Positions 30,856 to 39,302 of a stretch of DNA of 39,350 nucleotides are shown here, piece by piece. Numbering within the stretch: the stretch's first letter is position 1; every line of letters begins with the position of its first letter. The notes under the pieces were generated by a model. That model was not told the origin of the DNA. It ran no database searches and saw only the letters and a program-made list of their open reading frames with translations. Position numbers and translations under genes: made by a program. Source of the stretch: an archaeon (lineage in GTDB: Archaea; Thermoproteota; Nitrososphaeria; Nitrososphaerales; UBA183); NCBI GenBank assembly GCA_021828185.1, contig JAKASI010000009.1:1-39350 (forward strand), given 5' to 3'.

Positions 30856-31862
30856 TGGACCACCTCAAGACAGAGTGCCTTGCCGTTGACGCGCTCACCG
30901 ACGGGGGGCTGGCCACCGGGACTGTCAGCCAGATCTTCGGCGAGAAGGCCCTGGGGAAGAGCATAATCTCTTTCCAGGCTACCTGCGCAGTCGCAGCCGC
31001 TGGCGGGAGCGCCGTTATCCTCGACACGGAACAGTCCTACGGCAGCTACCTCGTCCCATACTGGCGGGAGAGGATGGTCAAGAGGTTCGGGAAGGAGTTC
31101 AACGTGGCAGAGGTCAAGCTCGAAAAGGCGCCGAAGGCCGCCGGGAAGAGGAAGCCTGTCAGCAGGGGTCAGCTCATCAACGCCATCGACGTCGCCCTCA
31201 GCCAGCTGGGGGTGTCCTACGGGGACCTCCACCTCAGCTCTGCCGCGGACATATTCTCCCCCGACTTCGTCGTCGAACTACCGCCAAGGGGACCATCCGT
31301 GGTGATTTTCCAGACCCCGCAGGTGGAAGGGCTCCTAAACCTGCACGGCATAGACGCCACGACGGAGGTCTCCAGCGGCGGCAGGGTGGAGCTCAAGATG
31401 AGGCAGACCCCGACCTACCAGTCCGCGCTGCATCACATCATCCGAGAGACGGGAGCCAAGCTGTTAGTGTACGACTCGATTTCGGCTCCCTTCAAGGCCG
31501 CCTTCCCGAGCACCCAGGACCTGCCCGCCCGGAGTTCGGGCCTCGCCATGCTGTTGGCCCATGCCCAGAGGCTCTGCGTGGAGTTCGGCATCGCCGTCCT
31601 CGTGACCAGCCACGTCTCCATCGACCCCATCAACCCGTGGGACAGGATACCCTACGGCGGGGTCATTCTGGGGCACGACGCGAAGTTCTCCCTGGAGCTG
31701 ACGAAGGCTTCCGCCTCCAGGAACAAGGATGGGAACCCTGTCGCCCTCAACAAGGACGACAAGTTGGCGAGCAACAAGGCGTTCTGGGCCGCCCGCCACC
31801 CGGCCCTGGAGGAGTACTCGAGGTTCGCCTACGCCAAGCAAGACGACGAGGGGTTCCACTGA
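30852..31862 (+). CDS. RadA/RadB-like RecA-superfamily ATPase
   Basis: 336 residues. Walker A GEKALGKS lies at residues 30-37, the acidic AVILDTEQSYG strand and Walker B AKLLVYDSIS follow, and LVTSHVS is the sensor. It lacks the N-terminal helix-hairpin-helix domain of RadA. It carries an insert of about 100 residues (about 75-190) between the first strands, including KLEKAPKAAGKRKPVSRG. It is thus a paralogue closer to RadB/KaiC-like proteins. ATG overlaps the stop of the HerA-like gene, and its stop overlaps the next ATG (TGATG). Confidence 0.8.
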   Translation: MMDHLKTECLAVDALTDGGLATGTVSQIFGEKALGKSIISFQATCAVAAAGGSAVILDTEQSYGSYLVPYWRERMVKRFGKEFNVAEVKLEKAPKAAGKRKPVSRGQLINAIDVALSQLGVSYGDLHLSSAADIFSPDFVVELPPRGPSVVIFQTPQVEGLLNLHGIDATTEVSSGGRVELKMRQTPTYQSALHHIIRETGAKLLVYDSISAPFKAAFPSTQDLPARSSGLAMLLAHAQRLCVEFGIAVLVTSHVSIDPINPWDRIPYGGVILGHDAKFSLELTKASASRNKDGNPVALNKDDKLASNKAFWAARHPALEEYSRFAYAKQDDEGFH

Positions 31863-32902
31863 TGGGGTGGGGCCTTCGTCTCTTCGCCGCCCTCCTTGTG
31901 CTCATCTTCTTCTTTCTCGGCGCGTGGCCGATTTCGCTGCTTGTCCTCCTGTATCTTGTCCTCTCGTCACGGAAACGGCGCCCGCAGACCATCTACGCCC
32001 AAAGGGAAGGAGCCTTGGCGAAGCCCAAACGCCCCTGGGGGAGGTACGTGGTCGGAGCCTTCCTGTTCCTCGTCTCGGTGGTCGCTTTGGAATCAGGAGG
32101 GACGTCCTCTCCGGTCGTCTTCTTCGTTGGCGGGGTCGTAGCCTTCGCCTGGCCTTCGATCAGCAAGGCGGGCTTTTCCGCCAGGGTCGACCCGGTCAAG
32201 GACTCGGTCCTCCTGCGGAGTCGGCTCTTCCCGCTCTTGTGGCACGCCCTGGCCGAGGTGAAGCTCGAGTCCCAGGACCAGACGAGGGGACTCGCCTCCA
32301 TGAGCGGGAGGCTCCTCTTGTTCGCTGGGAAGTCTCCTACCGTGTACCAAGACGTCAGCGCGTGCGCCCTGGGCTACAGGCAGGCAGAGAACGACATCAT
32401 GAAGAAGCTGAGACAGGAGACCAGGCTGCTCTCCCAGCGGGGGGCTCACCTGTTACCGGTGGACAGCGCCGAAGCTGCGAAGAGACTCTCCGTGAAGCTG
32501 GAGAAGCTCAAGATAGGGACGGACGACTTCGAAGCCATCTCATCCCTGCCCTTCGACTCCGCCGTGTTCAAGGTGAAGGATGGCAGGTTGGTATCGCACA
32601 GAGCGTTCAACATCCTCGAGTCCGGCACAGTCTCCATTTTGCCTGCGCCTGACCTGAAACCAGGCAGGGAGCCACTGTTCGCCGAAGTGGTCCAGGAGAT
32701 CGGAGAGAAGCATGGCTGGCCGCAGCCAGATGCTTTCTCCCCCTTCCTCGCTTCGCTTGACGCCTCGCGGACCGAGCCCTTGGCAGACAGATTCCAGATG
32801 AAGGGGGAGGCGGATGGGAAGGTGACGGTCGAGACCCCGGGCGGGGCGCAGGTGCGGCTGACCAGGGCGCAGGCGAGGGCGCTGGCGAGGATCTATGGTT
32901 AG
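31862..32902 (+). CDS. Membrane-anchored protein of the HerA-like/RadA-like operon
   Basis: 346 residues. N-terminal: two hydrophobic helices (LFAALLVLIFFFLGAWPISLL and VVGAFLFLVSVVALE) separated by a basic stretch, a third (VVFFVGGVVAFAWPSI), then a long soluble domain of about 240 residues that ends in a helix (VRLTRAQARALARIYG). Unknown family. The ATG overlaps the upstream stop. It probably holds the two partner proteins at the membrane; this is inferred from gene order only. Confidence 0.72.
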   Translation: MGWGLRLFAALLVLIFFFLGAWPISLLVLLYLVLSSRKRRPQTIYAQREGALAKPKRPWGRYVVGAFLFLVSVVALESGGTSSPVVFFVGGVVAFAWPSISKAGFSARVDPVKDSVLLRSRLFPLLWHALAEVKLESQDQTRGLASMSGRLLLFAGKSPTVYQDVSACALGYRQAENDIMKKLRQETRLLSQRGAHLLPVDSAEAAKRLSVKLEKLKIGTDDFEAISSLPFDSAVFKVKDGRLVSHRAFNILESGTVSILPAPDLKPGREPLFAEVVQEIGEKHGWPQPDAFSPFLASLDASRTEPLADRFQMKGEADGKVTVETPGGAQVRLTRAQARALARIYG

Positions 32903-33062
32903 GACCAAGAGCTGGTCCGAAATGGCGCTCGTCCCTGTCTTCGTCTTCGGGCCAACGCTACGCGACGCCCTCGTCACCCTCTACGGGAACAGCCGGGAAG
33001 CGAAGGTCGTCTCGGCGCTGCTTGCGGCAAGCCCAGTTCGATTGCCATTAACGAGCTCCTGA
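32895..33062 (+). CDS. Possible 55-residue protein at the end of the operon
   Basis: ATG 32895 overlaps the end of the membrane-protein gene by 8 nt and the frame runs to TGA at 33062. The start MVRTKSWSEMALVPVFVFG looks hydrophobic and structured; the C-terminal half is less so. Translational coupling makes it plausible as a fourth operon gene, but codon pattern is not distinctive and it may be a truncated remnant. Confidence 0.4.
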   Translation: MVRTKSWSEMALVPVFVFGPTLRDALVTLYGNSREAKVVSALLAASPVRLPLTSS

Positions 33063-33275
33063 AGTTCATCTCGATACGCTCCCACGTTCATCCAAGGCAC
33101 AAGCCCCGATTTGTCAAAATGTCTCTGGCCGAAGCCCTCAGACTGCCTCTCTTCACCCCCATGATCAGAAGTCACCGATACGAACTTCTCTATTCTCGTC
33201 CCAAGCGAATTCCTCCCCTCCTTGCTTCTTCCCATGGAAGAGCCCGAGGAATCATGAATGAACAGGACCCACTCG

Positions 33276-33299
33276 AGATAAAGTAGTCTCTACTTGTCT
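33276..33299 (-). terminator. Hairpin downstream of the radical SAM gene
   Basis: AAGTAG-TCT-CTACTT (6 bp, loop 3), with AGA/TCT pairs beyond a small interior loop. It lies 26 nt after the stop of the minus-strand gene at 33325, and on that strand it is followed by TTTATCTC. It could end that transcript. The gap 33063-33275 holds no supported gene. Confidence 0.35.
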
Positions 33300-33324
33300 G
33301 AGATGGCAACCGACTCGTGAGTTG

Positions 33325-34998
33325 CTAGGTTCCGGTTATTGGCTGGAACGGGAGCGGCTCTCCGTGCTCGCCAGCCGAGCACCCGCACCCGGCCGCATGG
33401 CCCCCACGCCTCAGGGTTCCTCTGTAGAGCCCGTCCTCCAACTTCTTGCCGGTCTTGGCCTCCCACGCTTCGATGGGCATCCCGTACTTCTGCTGAATCC
33501 TGTCTCTATACCATTCGGGCAGAACATTGAACGAACAGAATGGGATTATTCTAAGGTCTGGCGTCAAATAGTGAATATCGCACCTTTGGAGCCTCTCCTC
33601 GTCCTGGTTGAATTTGTCCTGAAAATGCATCATCCCGAGGAACATGCTCTTCAGGTGGAACTGCCCGATCGAGGAGTAGTCGTGCTTGACCAGCGCGTCG
33701 GTGAGGAGCTTCGCGAAGCTGAGGCTCTTGGGCTGCTTCTCCTTGTTGACGAAGGACGAGATCCTCGTAAGGACCTTGGCAGCCACAATGTAGCGGTTCG
33801 TCCCCGAGTAGATCTCCTCCTGCTTCTCGTCCAGGTACTCGATGAGCCCGGGAATGTCGACGAACTCTGGAAGCGGGACGAGCCTCTTCTTGTCGGCGTC
33901 GTTGAAGACGTAGGTCCCTGCGCCGCACGCGAAGTGGATGGAGAGCTCGTACTGGTCCTTCTTGGTGAACGCTTCGATGAACCCCGTGACCGGCGAGCAG
34001 GACGGGACCGGGAACCAGCCGTCCTTGGTTATCATGCCGTTCGTCTGCTCCTCGATCCTCTCGATGCAGTCAGGGATGGTGATCCTGTACTTCGCCCTCT
34101 CGGTCTTTGTCAGGCGTCCTGTCAGGGACACGGGCTGGAAGTTGACCGCGTGGACCGTGTCGATGTTCTTCCAGCCGAACCGGATGATGTCTCCCAGTTC
34201 GTGGTCGTTGATCGACTTTATGACCGTCGGGACGAGCACCACCCCCACCCCCACCTTGCGGCAGGCGTCGATGGCGTAGGGAGCCTCCCAGTGGTTCTTC
34301 GGGTTCGTCTTGGGTGTGACGCCGTCGAAGCTCATGTAGAGGTTCGATACCCCCGAGTCCTTCAGGCGCTTCGCCAGCCCCGGGTTCAGGGCGAGGTTGA
34401 TCCCGTTGGTGTTGAGCTGGATGTGGTCAATCCCCTCCTCCTTCAGTATCTTGACGATCTGGGGCAGGTCCTCCCTGATCGTAGGTTCGCCGCCGGTGAT
34501 CTGGACCGAGTTGCCCGCGACCGGCCTTTCGGCCTTCAGCGAGCGCCCCATCTCCCTGATCTGGTCGAGGGTCGGCTCATAGACGTACGCCCCCTCGAGC
34601 CCCTTCTTCACGTAGAAGAAGCAGTACCAGCAGGTCAGGTCGCACCTGTTGGTGACGATTATGTTGGAGAGGCCGGTGTGCGAAAGGTGGTTGGAGCAGA
34701 GGCCGCAGTTCGCCGGGCAGGAGCAGACGTCCATGGGGACGTTGGCAGCGTGGGTCCCCTTGCCGTCCTTCCAATAGCGCGAGAATTTGCTGTACATCTC
34801 GTAGGAGCCGAAGTACAGCTCTTCGGTCTCACCGTGCTCCGGGCAGGTCTTCGTCATCCAGACCTTGTTGTCCCGTTCGAAGACGATGGCCGGAAGAATC
34901 CTGTTGCAGTCTGGACAGATCGACTGCGTCTGGCGGATGAAGTTCCCCTTGGAGACTTCTTTCTTAAGTTCTAGACTGACGTCCGCGATTTGGGCCAA
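33325..34998 (-). CDS. tes: Radical SAM protein, tetraether lipid synthase (Tes / MJ0619) family
   Basis: 557 residues. An N-terminal zinc site (ICPDC, then TKTCPEHG) and a Cys cluster (CSCPANCGLC) precede the radical SAM motif CDLTCWYC (Cys119, 123, 126), then the SAM-binding GGEPTIRED and LNTNGI. The C-terminus ends with GCGCSAGEHG. This is the layout of the MJ0619 family; Tes enzymes join the two phytanyl chains tail to tail to make GDGT tetraethers. It fits a lineage making tetraether lipids and complements the UbiA gene at 3123. Start TTG 34998 (a TATA-like GCTTATATT is about 38 nt upstream). The family call is firm; the exact reaction is inferred. Confidence 0.82.
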   Translation of the reverse strand: MAQIADVSLELKKEVSKGNFIRQTQSICPDCNRILPAIVFERDNKVWMTKTCPEHGETEELYFGSYEMYSKFSRYWKDGKGTHAANVPMDVCSCPANCGLCSNHLSHTGLSNIIVTNRCDLTCWYCFFYVKKGLEGAYVYEPTLDQIREMGRSLKAERPVAGNSVQITGGEPTIREDLPQIVKILKEEGIDHIQLNTNGINLALNPGLAKRLKDSGVSNLYMSFDGVTPKTNPKNHWEAPYAIDACRKVGVGVVLVPTVIKSINDHELGDIIRFGWKNIDTVHAVNFQPVSLTGRLTKTERAKYRITIPDCIERIEEQTNGMITKDGWFPVPSCSPVTGFIEAFTKKDQYELSIHFACGAGTYVFNDADKKRLVPLPEFVDIPGLIEYLDEKQEEIYSGTNRYIVAAKVLTRISSFVNKEKQPKSLSFAKLLTDALVKHDYSSIGQFHLKSMFLGMMHFQDKFNQDEERLQRCDIHYLTPDLRIIPFCSFNVLPEWYRDRIQQKYGMPIEAWEAKTGKKLEDGLYRGTLRRGGHAAGCGCSAGEHGEPLPFQPITGT

Positions 34999-35066
34999 AT
35001 CAGATTCGCCGATTCTCCCTGCCCGACTGCCAATATAAGCGTTTTAACTTTACCGAGGGTGAAAGG

Positions 35067-35255
35067 TTAAAGACCGCCCTTCGCCTTCTCCGGCGGGGAT
35101 TGGTCAGGTTTCACCCCTGGGACGCCGATGAGCTTCCCGGAGGGGGTCATGACGAGCAGCATACCGCACTTTCTGCACCTCTTGTAGGAGTTGACCCCGT
35201 CGTCGGTCTTCTGTTCGCCGACGTTTTCGAGGGACTCGTGTCTGCACGCAGGCAC
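35067..35255 (-). CDS. Small zinc-ribbon protein
   Basis: 62 residues. One half-ribbon is CRHES near the N-terminus and the second is RCRKCGML (CxxC), so it could bind zinc with two Cys, a Cys and His. The tail is Pro-rich. A GTG start is about 30 nt after a TATA-like AATGTAAATC. Unknown function; similar small ribbon proteins are common in archaea. Confidence 0.68.
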   Translation of the reverse strand: MPACRHESLENVGEQKTDDGVNSYKRCRKCGMLLVMTPSGKLIGVPGVKPDQSPPEKAKGGL

Positions 35256-35322
35256 GTGGGGGATACTGGAGCGAGCGGATTTACATTTTTGCGTTCAGAC
35301 CTTCCGGCGAAAGGGGCGCGGC

Positions 35323-36087
35323 ATGGCGCTTAGCGAGAGGGCCGCAGGGTCGCTGGAGGCCCTCGGGCTGACGGGGAGCGAGGTGAAGGCGTACGTCGCC
35401 CTCCTGAAGGGCGGGACCATGACCGCCAGCGACGTGAGCAGGGAGGCCAGGATCCCCTACTCGAAGGTGTACGACGCCCTCGAGTCGCTGCACAGCCGCG
35501 GGTGGGTGGAGGAGCAGAAGAGCAGGCCGATCGTGTACACAGCGAAGCCGCCCGACTCGGCGCTCGAAGAGCTGAAGTCGAGGACCGAGACTGAGAGGAA
35601 GGAAAGGGAGCAAGTCGCGCTGGAGGAGCTGATGGGGATCTACGTGAGCCGGGGGGAGTCGGAGAAACCGGACATCTGGATCATGAGGGGGACGAACGAG
35701 ATTCTCTCAAGGGTGAAGAACCTGCTCCTGAACTGCAGGGCCGAGCTCCTCATCGCCCTCCCGACGCAGCTCGCTCCCTTCACCGACAGGATCGAACCGC
35801 TCATGGCGACCCTCAGGGAGAAGGGGGTGAAGAGCCTGATACTCACTTCGACCGACTTCCCCAAGGCAGGGGTGGAGGTGCTGGCGAAGCACGCGGAGAT
35901 AAGGACGAGGAGGACCATGTATGGGGGAGGGCTGATTTCTGACTCCCGGGAGGTCGTCCTCCTACTTGGGGGCGGGGACCAGGTCACTCCGCCGCTGGCC
36001 ATCTGGGCGTCCCACCATGGGCTGGCTAGCTTCGCCAAGGACTACTTCGAGTTCCTCTGGAGCTCCCCGGGGACGACGAAGGTTTGA
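35323..36087 (+). CDS. TrmB-family transcription regulator
   Basis: 254 residues from ATG 35323. N-terminal winged helix (LTGSEVKAYVALLKGGTMTASDVS, then IPYSKVYDALESLHSRGWV), a coiled linker (TETERKEREQVALEEL) and a C-terminal domain typical of TrmB regulators with a PLD-like fold (IWIMRGTNEILSRVKNLL, then ELLIALPTQLAPF). TrmB proteins sense sugars in some archaea; the ligand here is unknown. Its stop codon overlaps the next start (TTGACC), so the next gene is co-translated. The frame is open upstream to 35191. Confidence 0.87.
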   Translation: MALSERAAGSLEALGLTGSEVKAYVALLKGGTMTASDVSREARIPYSKVYDALESLHSRGWVEEQKSRPIVYTAKPPDSALEELKSRTETERKEREQVALEELMGIYVSRGESEKPDIWIMRGTNEILSRVKNLLLNCRAELLIALPTQLAPFTDRIEPLMATLREKGVKSLILTSTDFPKAGVEVLAKHAEIRTRRTMYGGGLISDSREVVLLLGGGDQVTPPLAIWASHHGLASFAKDYFEFLWSSPGTTKV

Positions 36088-36455
36088 CCAGGGCCTCGGC
36101 ACCCGGGCTGAGAGACGAGGAGGACGTGCTGAAACGGCTCGGAGAGGAGACCGGGCTGTCGCAGAAGGAGGCGGCGTTCTACCTCGGACTTCTCCGCCGG
36201 GGGCACGCCCCTTCTTCCGGATCAGGAGGCGCCTCGAAGCTCCTGGAGAAGGGGATGGCAATAGTGTCTGGGGACGGGAGGCGGATCATCCCGGTGCACC
36301 CCCGCCTGGGAATCGCGAACCAGTACCGGACCTGGAGGGAGTCGATGGTCAGAGCAATCAATGAAAGGCGGATGAGGGTAGACAGGCTGATAGTGGAGCT
36401 CATCCCCCTTTACGAGGCCGCAACGGAGAAAAGCACGGGGAGCGGGGGCGGGTAA
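36084..36455 (+). CDS. Small TrmB-like HTH protein
   Basis: 123 residues from TTG 36084. DVLKRLGEETGLSQKEAAFYLGLL looks like the first helices of a TrmB-type HTH, followed by a shortened wing (GMAIVSGDGRRIIPVHPRLG) and a helical dimer-like part. It lacks the large effector domain of its neighbour and may be a partner or antagonist of it. Stop precedes the next start by 4 nt. Confidence 0.62.
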   Translation: MTRASAPGLRDEEDVLKRLGEETGLSQKEAAFYLGLLRRGHAPSSGSGGASKLLEKGMAIVSGDGRRIIPVHPRLGIANQYRTWRESMVRAINERRMRVDRLIVELIPLYEAATEKSTGSGGG

Positions 36456-36458
36456 GCC

Positions 36459-36884
36459 TTGGCTACTGCAGAGCATCAGCACGAGGTGGTATTCATCGGA
36501 ATGGTCAACGTCAACCGCGACAACTACCTCCAGGGGGTGGTGGACGTCTGGAGGTGCAGGTCGTGCAAGAAGCTCTTCTGCGACGACAAGAGGTACGGAG
36601 AGCCCCTCAAGGCGAGCGTGGGGTTCGAGACGATACCTGAAGACGAAGAGTGGGCGGTGCTAACCTGCACGACGGCGAAGGACGTCTACATGAACAGCCT
36701 GGGGGTCAAGCCCGGGAAGAAGATAACCCACGCCTGCAGGGACGGGACGGTCAACGAGTTCGTGGTGGTGAAGGACTACACGCTGACCCCGGAGGTGGCC
36801 AATCCCATCCACAGGCTGTATCTCGTGAAGGACAACATCAACAAGAACATCGAAGCCGGCTACTACAGGCTGACGATGAAGTGA
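36459..36884 (+). CDS. Unknown soluble protein with a Cys pair
   Basis: 141 residues from TTG 36459. The region WRCRSCKKLFCDD has three Cys that could bind a metal; a Cys in VLTCTTAKD and a later HACRDG may add ligands. Rest is mixed alpha/beta, no membrane span. I do not know the family. It lies in a row with the TrmB pair and ends overlapping the start of the next gene. Confidence 0.62.
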   Translation: MATAEHQHEVVFIGMVNVNRDNYLQGVVDVWRCRSCKKLFCDDKRYGEPLKASVGFETIPEDEEWAVLTCTTAKDVYMNSLGVKPGKKITHACRDGTVNEFVVVKDYTLTPEVANPIHRLYLVKDNINKNIEAGYYRLTMK

Positions 36885-37312
36885 CGTCGCTCACCAGGAG
36901 GGTGGCCGGGACCCTCACGATCTTGGAGGGGCTCTTTGCCTTCTTCACTCTGTACGAATACGTCCCGATCAGCTGCCCTTCGAGCGCATGCCCCCTCCCG
37001 CAGGTCAGTTGGCCCGTCAACGATGTAGTCATGGGGCTGGCGGTGGTCCTCCTGGTCGTCGGGGCCCTCGGAGTGTGGGGAGCAGCCGTGGCCTATCCGG
37101 CGGGCGTTGTGTTTTCTGCCATTTTGCTGCTTGTCATGGGCTATGCCGCGTACCTGGACAGCGGATATCCCTACCTCGCCACCCTCATGTACCAGGGAGT
37201 GTCCGGAACAGCGCTTGCAGCCATAGCCCTGGGAGCGAACATCGCTGGGATGAGGAGCAGGGGCGGACTGCCTGAGCAGGCCAACCCCATGAACCTCCCG
37301 GTCTTCGGCTAG
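36881..37312 (+). CDS. Small membrane protein with three or four helices
   Basis: 143 residues from GTG 36881, which overlaps the previous stop (GTGA). Hydrophobic helices lie around residues 8-28, 45-70, 72-92 and 97-125. A Cys pair (SCPSSACPL) follows the first helix and would face outside, possibly as a disulfide. Family unknown. Stop TAG shares CTAG with the convergent DUF309 gene. Confidence 0.68.
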   Translation: MTSLTRRVAGTLTILEGLFAFFTLYEYVPISCPSSACPLPQVSWPVNDVVMGLAVVLLVVGALGVWGAAVAYPAGVVFSAILLLVMGYAAYLDSGYPYLATLMYQGVSGTALAAIALGANIAGMRSRGGLPEQANPMNLPVFG

Positions 37313-37869
37313 ACCCTGAAGTTGACGAACTCCCTGCTCCGGATGATGCCGTCCACGTTCCGTTTCAGCTTCGGGACGTCGAACCCGCCGTACTCGGGTC
37401 CGGGGAAGTCGAGCTGCTTGGTCGCCCGGACCAGGACGCCGAGGGCCACCGCCTCTTCCCCCTTCTGGTGATGGACGAACGCCGCGCAGACGAGGATGAC
37501 GCCCTGGAGAAGGCTCTTCTCAGCTCCCTGCTTCGTCCGCCACACTCCTTCGAGGACCTCGTGGCACTCCCAGAACCGTTCGGCGTTGAACAGACGGCGT
37601 GCCTCGTCGAAGAGCCTTGGCTCGGCCTCGTGCTGAGGGGCAAGGTTGAGGTCCCTGGTGAACTCCACTTCCGCCAGCGGCTTCACGGCGGAGACGAACA
37701 GCTCGAAGTCGGCCCTGCTGGGAGTGAAGACGTCAAGCTCGAGCGCGCCGTATGACGTCCACTTCGGGTTCCTTGGGGTCACTCCAAGGGTCTTCGCGAC
37801 AGTCCTGGCGGCTGCGAGGAGCTTCTCGCCGGGCACGCTGGTCCCTCTGAGCCTGATGAGGAAGCGCAC
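37309..37869 (-). CDS. DUF309 family protein
   Basis: 186 residues. The DUF309 core reads FDEARRLFNAERFWECHEVLE, EKSLLQGVILVCAAFVHHQKGE and a helix to the end. An N-terminal domain of about 80 residues (FLIRLRGTSVPGEKLLAAAR) precedes it and is not in minimal members. Function unknown. GTG start follows a TATA-like ATTAAAGC by about 29 nt. Shares its stop with the convergent membrane protein. Confidence 0.82.
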   Translation of the reverse strand: MRFLIRLRGTSVPGEKLLAAARTVAKTLGVTPRNPKWTSYGALELDVFTPSRADFELFVSAVKPLAEVEFTRDLNLAPQHEAEPRLFDEARRLFNAERFWECHEVLEGVWRTKQGAEKSLLQGVILVCAAFVHHQKGEEAVALGVLVRATKQLDFPGPEYGGFDVPKLKRNVDGIIRSREFVNFRV

Positions 37870-38072
37870 TGCAACCGCGGGAGACGCCTGGAACGCTTTA
37901 ATGTTGATGCAGGCGCTTTGTCGTCGTGGGTGATGACCTGATTAGCCCGACTGAACCAATCCATGTGGATGATCTTGAGTAGTGGAACCCACACTGTTGT
38001 TCCAGCCACGTTTCATGGGCAACGGATTCCTTTATAACCTCTGAAACGCCCCGCGAAAAAGGGCGACGCAAC

Positions 38073-38537
38073 GTGGTGGAGCTGGACCTTACGTGCAACC
38101 TAGAAGGCTTCCGCAGGTTTCTGATAAACAGCACGTGCAGGAGCTTCATCCCCGAGTCGTACCTCCGCGACCCCGAGGTCTTCCCTGAGAAGCAGGGGGA
38201 CCAGGGCTCGATCTATGTGGAGGCCGTCGACAAGGTGGACCTCAAGAAGATGAGAGACATCACCTTCATCAACGCGAGAGACGTCCTCGGCATAATCTAT
38301 ACCTCGAAGAGCGGCAACACGAAGCTGAAGTGGCGCCAGCTGAGAGGCAGGATAGGGCGGATGTCCGGGGACGCGTCGGCCAACTCCCTCGTGAATCTCT
38401 CCATGGCGAGAGTCATCTCGCCCGAGGATGTGGAGGTGATAATGGCCAACCAGCCGGGCCAGGGAGGGACGGAAGGGGTCCCTGAGGAGACTCCCACACA
38501 AGAGGCGTCGCCTCAGCAGGACGTCCCCCAAGAGTGA
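38073..38537 (+). CDS. Unknown protein with an acidic/Gln-rich tail
   Basis: 154 residues. The first 110 residues are mixed alpha/beta (LTCNLEGFRRFLINSTCRSF, then DVLGIIYTSKSGNTKLKWRQ) and the tail (EGVPEETPTQEASPQQDVPQE region) is Pro/Glu/Gln-rich and probably disordered. A TATA-like TTTATAACC precedes it by about 39 nt. GTG at 38073 or 38076 could start it. Family unknown. Confidence 0.6.
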   Translation: MVELDLTCNLEGFRRFLINSTCRSFIPESYLRDPEVFPEKQGDQGSIYVEAVDKVDLKKMRDITFINARDVLGIIYTSKSGNTKLKWRQLRGRIGRMSGDASANSLVNLSMARVISPEDVEVIMANQPGQGGTEGVPEETPTQEASPQQDVPQE

Positions 38538-38613
38538 TTGTTTCCACGAAGGAAAACGAGATGAAAACCGCTTTCGCTTTGTTTATACATTCGCGGCAGA
38601 GGTGACCTCGTCG

Positions 38614-38949
38614 ATGGGCAAGGTAAAGGTCAGCAGGATCAGCGGGGTCACCGACCCTATGACGGGGTTGCCGGCCAAGCAGATTGAGCTGGTCGAGGTG
38701 CGGGACTCGAGGCGGCCGGAGATGTTCCCTTCGAGCGACGAAGGGAAGATGGTGCAGGGGATGGTGTCTCAGCTTCAGTCCATGGGACTGATGCCCCAGA
38801 TCCGCGATCTGGGGTCCTCCAAGGTCATAATGACGCTGACGGAGTCGGAGTACGACATGCTCGGGATGAGGCTGGACGTCAACGAAGTATACGAGCTCGA
38901 CATACGAAACGGGTCGCTGACGCTCAGGAAGGTCACCGAAGGCACCTGA
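38614..38949 (+). CDS. Arcadin-1-like small protein (tentative)
   Basis: 111 residues from ATG 38614, set by a TATA (GTTTATAC) centred about 29 nt upstream; an in-frame GTG at 38602 is too close to that box. The opening GKVKVSRISGVTDPMTGLPAKQIELVEV and the later VIMTLTESEYDMLGMRLDVNEVYEL recall arcadin-1, a protein of crenactin operons, but no actin gene is seen in the window. The family call is from memory of that pattern only, so treat it as a lead. Confidence 0.45.
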   Translation: MGKVKVSRISGVTDPMTGLPAKQIELVEVRDSRRPEMFPSSDEGKMVQGMVSQLQSMGLMPQIRDLGSSKVIMTLTESEYDMLGMRLDVNEVYELDIRNGSLTLRKVTEGT

Positions 38950-38975
38950 TCGTGTGGCAACGAAATTCAGCCGAC

Positions 38976-38992
38976 GGTCAACAAGATTGACC
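38976..38992. terminator. Small hairpin after the arcadin-like gene
   Basis: GGTCAA-CAAGA-TTGACC, 6-bp stem, 27 nt after the stop at 38949. Could be a terminator; no U-run follows. Confidence 0.3.
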
Positions 38993-39043
38993 TACCGACG
39001 CCAATAACGCATCCGCCGTCGAAATCACCAAGAGTTGCAGGAT

Positions 39044-39214
39044 GTGGTTGAGCTGACGGTGGAGCTCACGAGGATGACGTCTGCCACCTACACACTACAG
39101 AAGATGGGCATCACCTTCAAGAGAACCCTGCTGTTCAGGACGACGGTCCGCATCAGCACCGACCGGCTCCTCGTCTCAGATGAAGCAGTACGCGTCCTGA
39201 ATAGCCGCGAATAG
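39044..39214 (+). CDS. Possible 56-residue protein
   Basis: GTG 39044 opens a frame to TAG 39212-39214: MVELTVELTRMTSATYTLQ, a basic middle (FKRTLLFRTTVRIS) and a charged end. TTG 39035 is an alternative start. No clear promoter; amphipathic pattern looks real. Unknown family. Confidence 0.4.
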   Translation: MVELTVELTRMTSATYTLQKMGITFKRTLLFRTTVRISTDRLLVSDEAVRVLNSRE

Positions 39215-39302
39215 GCAGGATTGGTGCGGCCTCCGTGTATAGGCTGCCGCACGGATGATTCCCGAGCGCCCCGCGTTAAATACTCGGCCTGAGCCGTACC
39301 TC

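Noticed and set aside
32981..33235. 84-codon minus-strand frame
   Set aside because: It has no recognisable domain and no promoter; the gap is better left without a gene.
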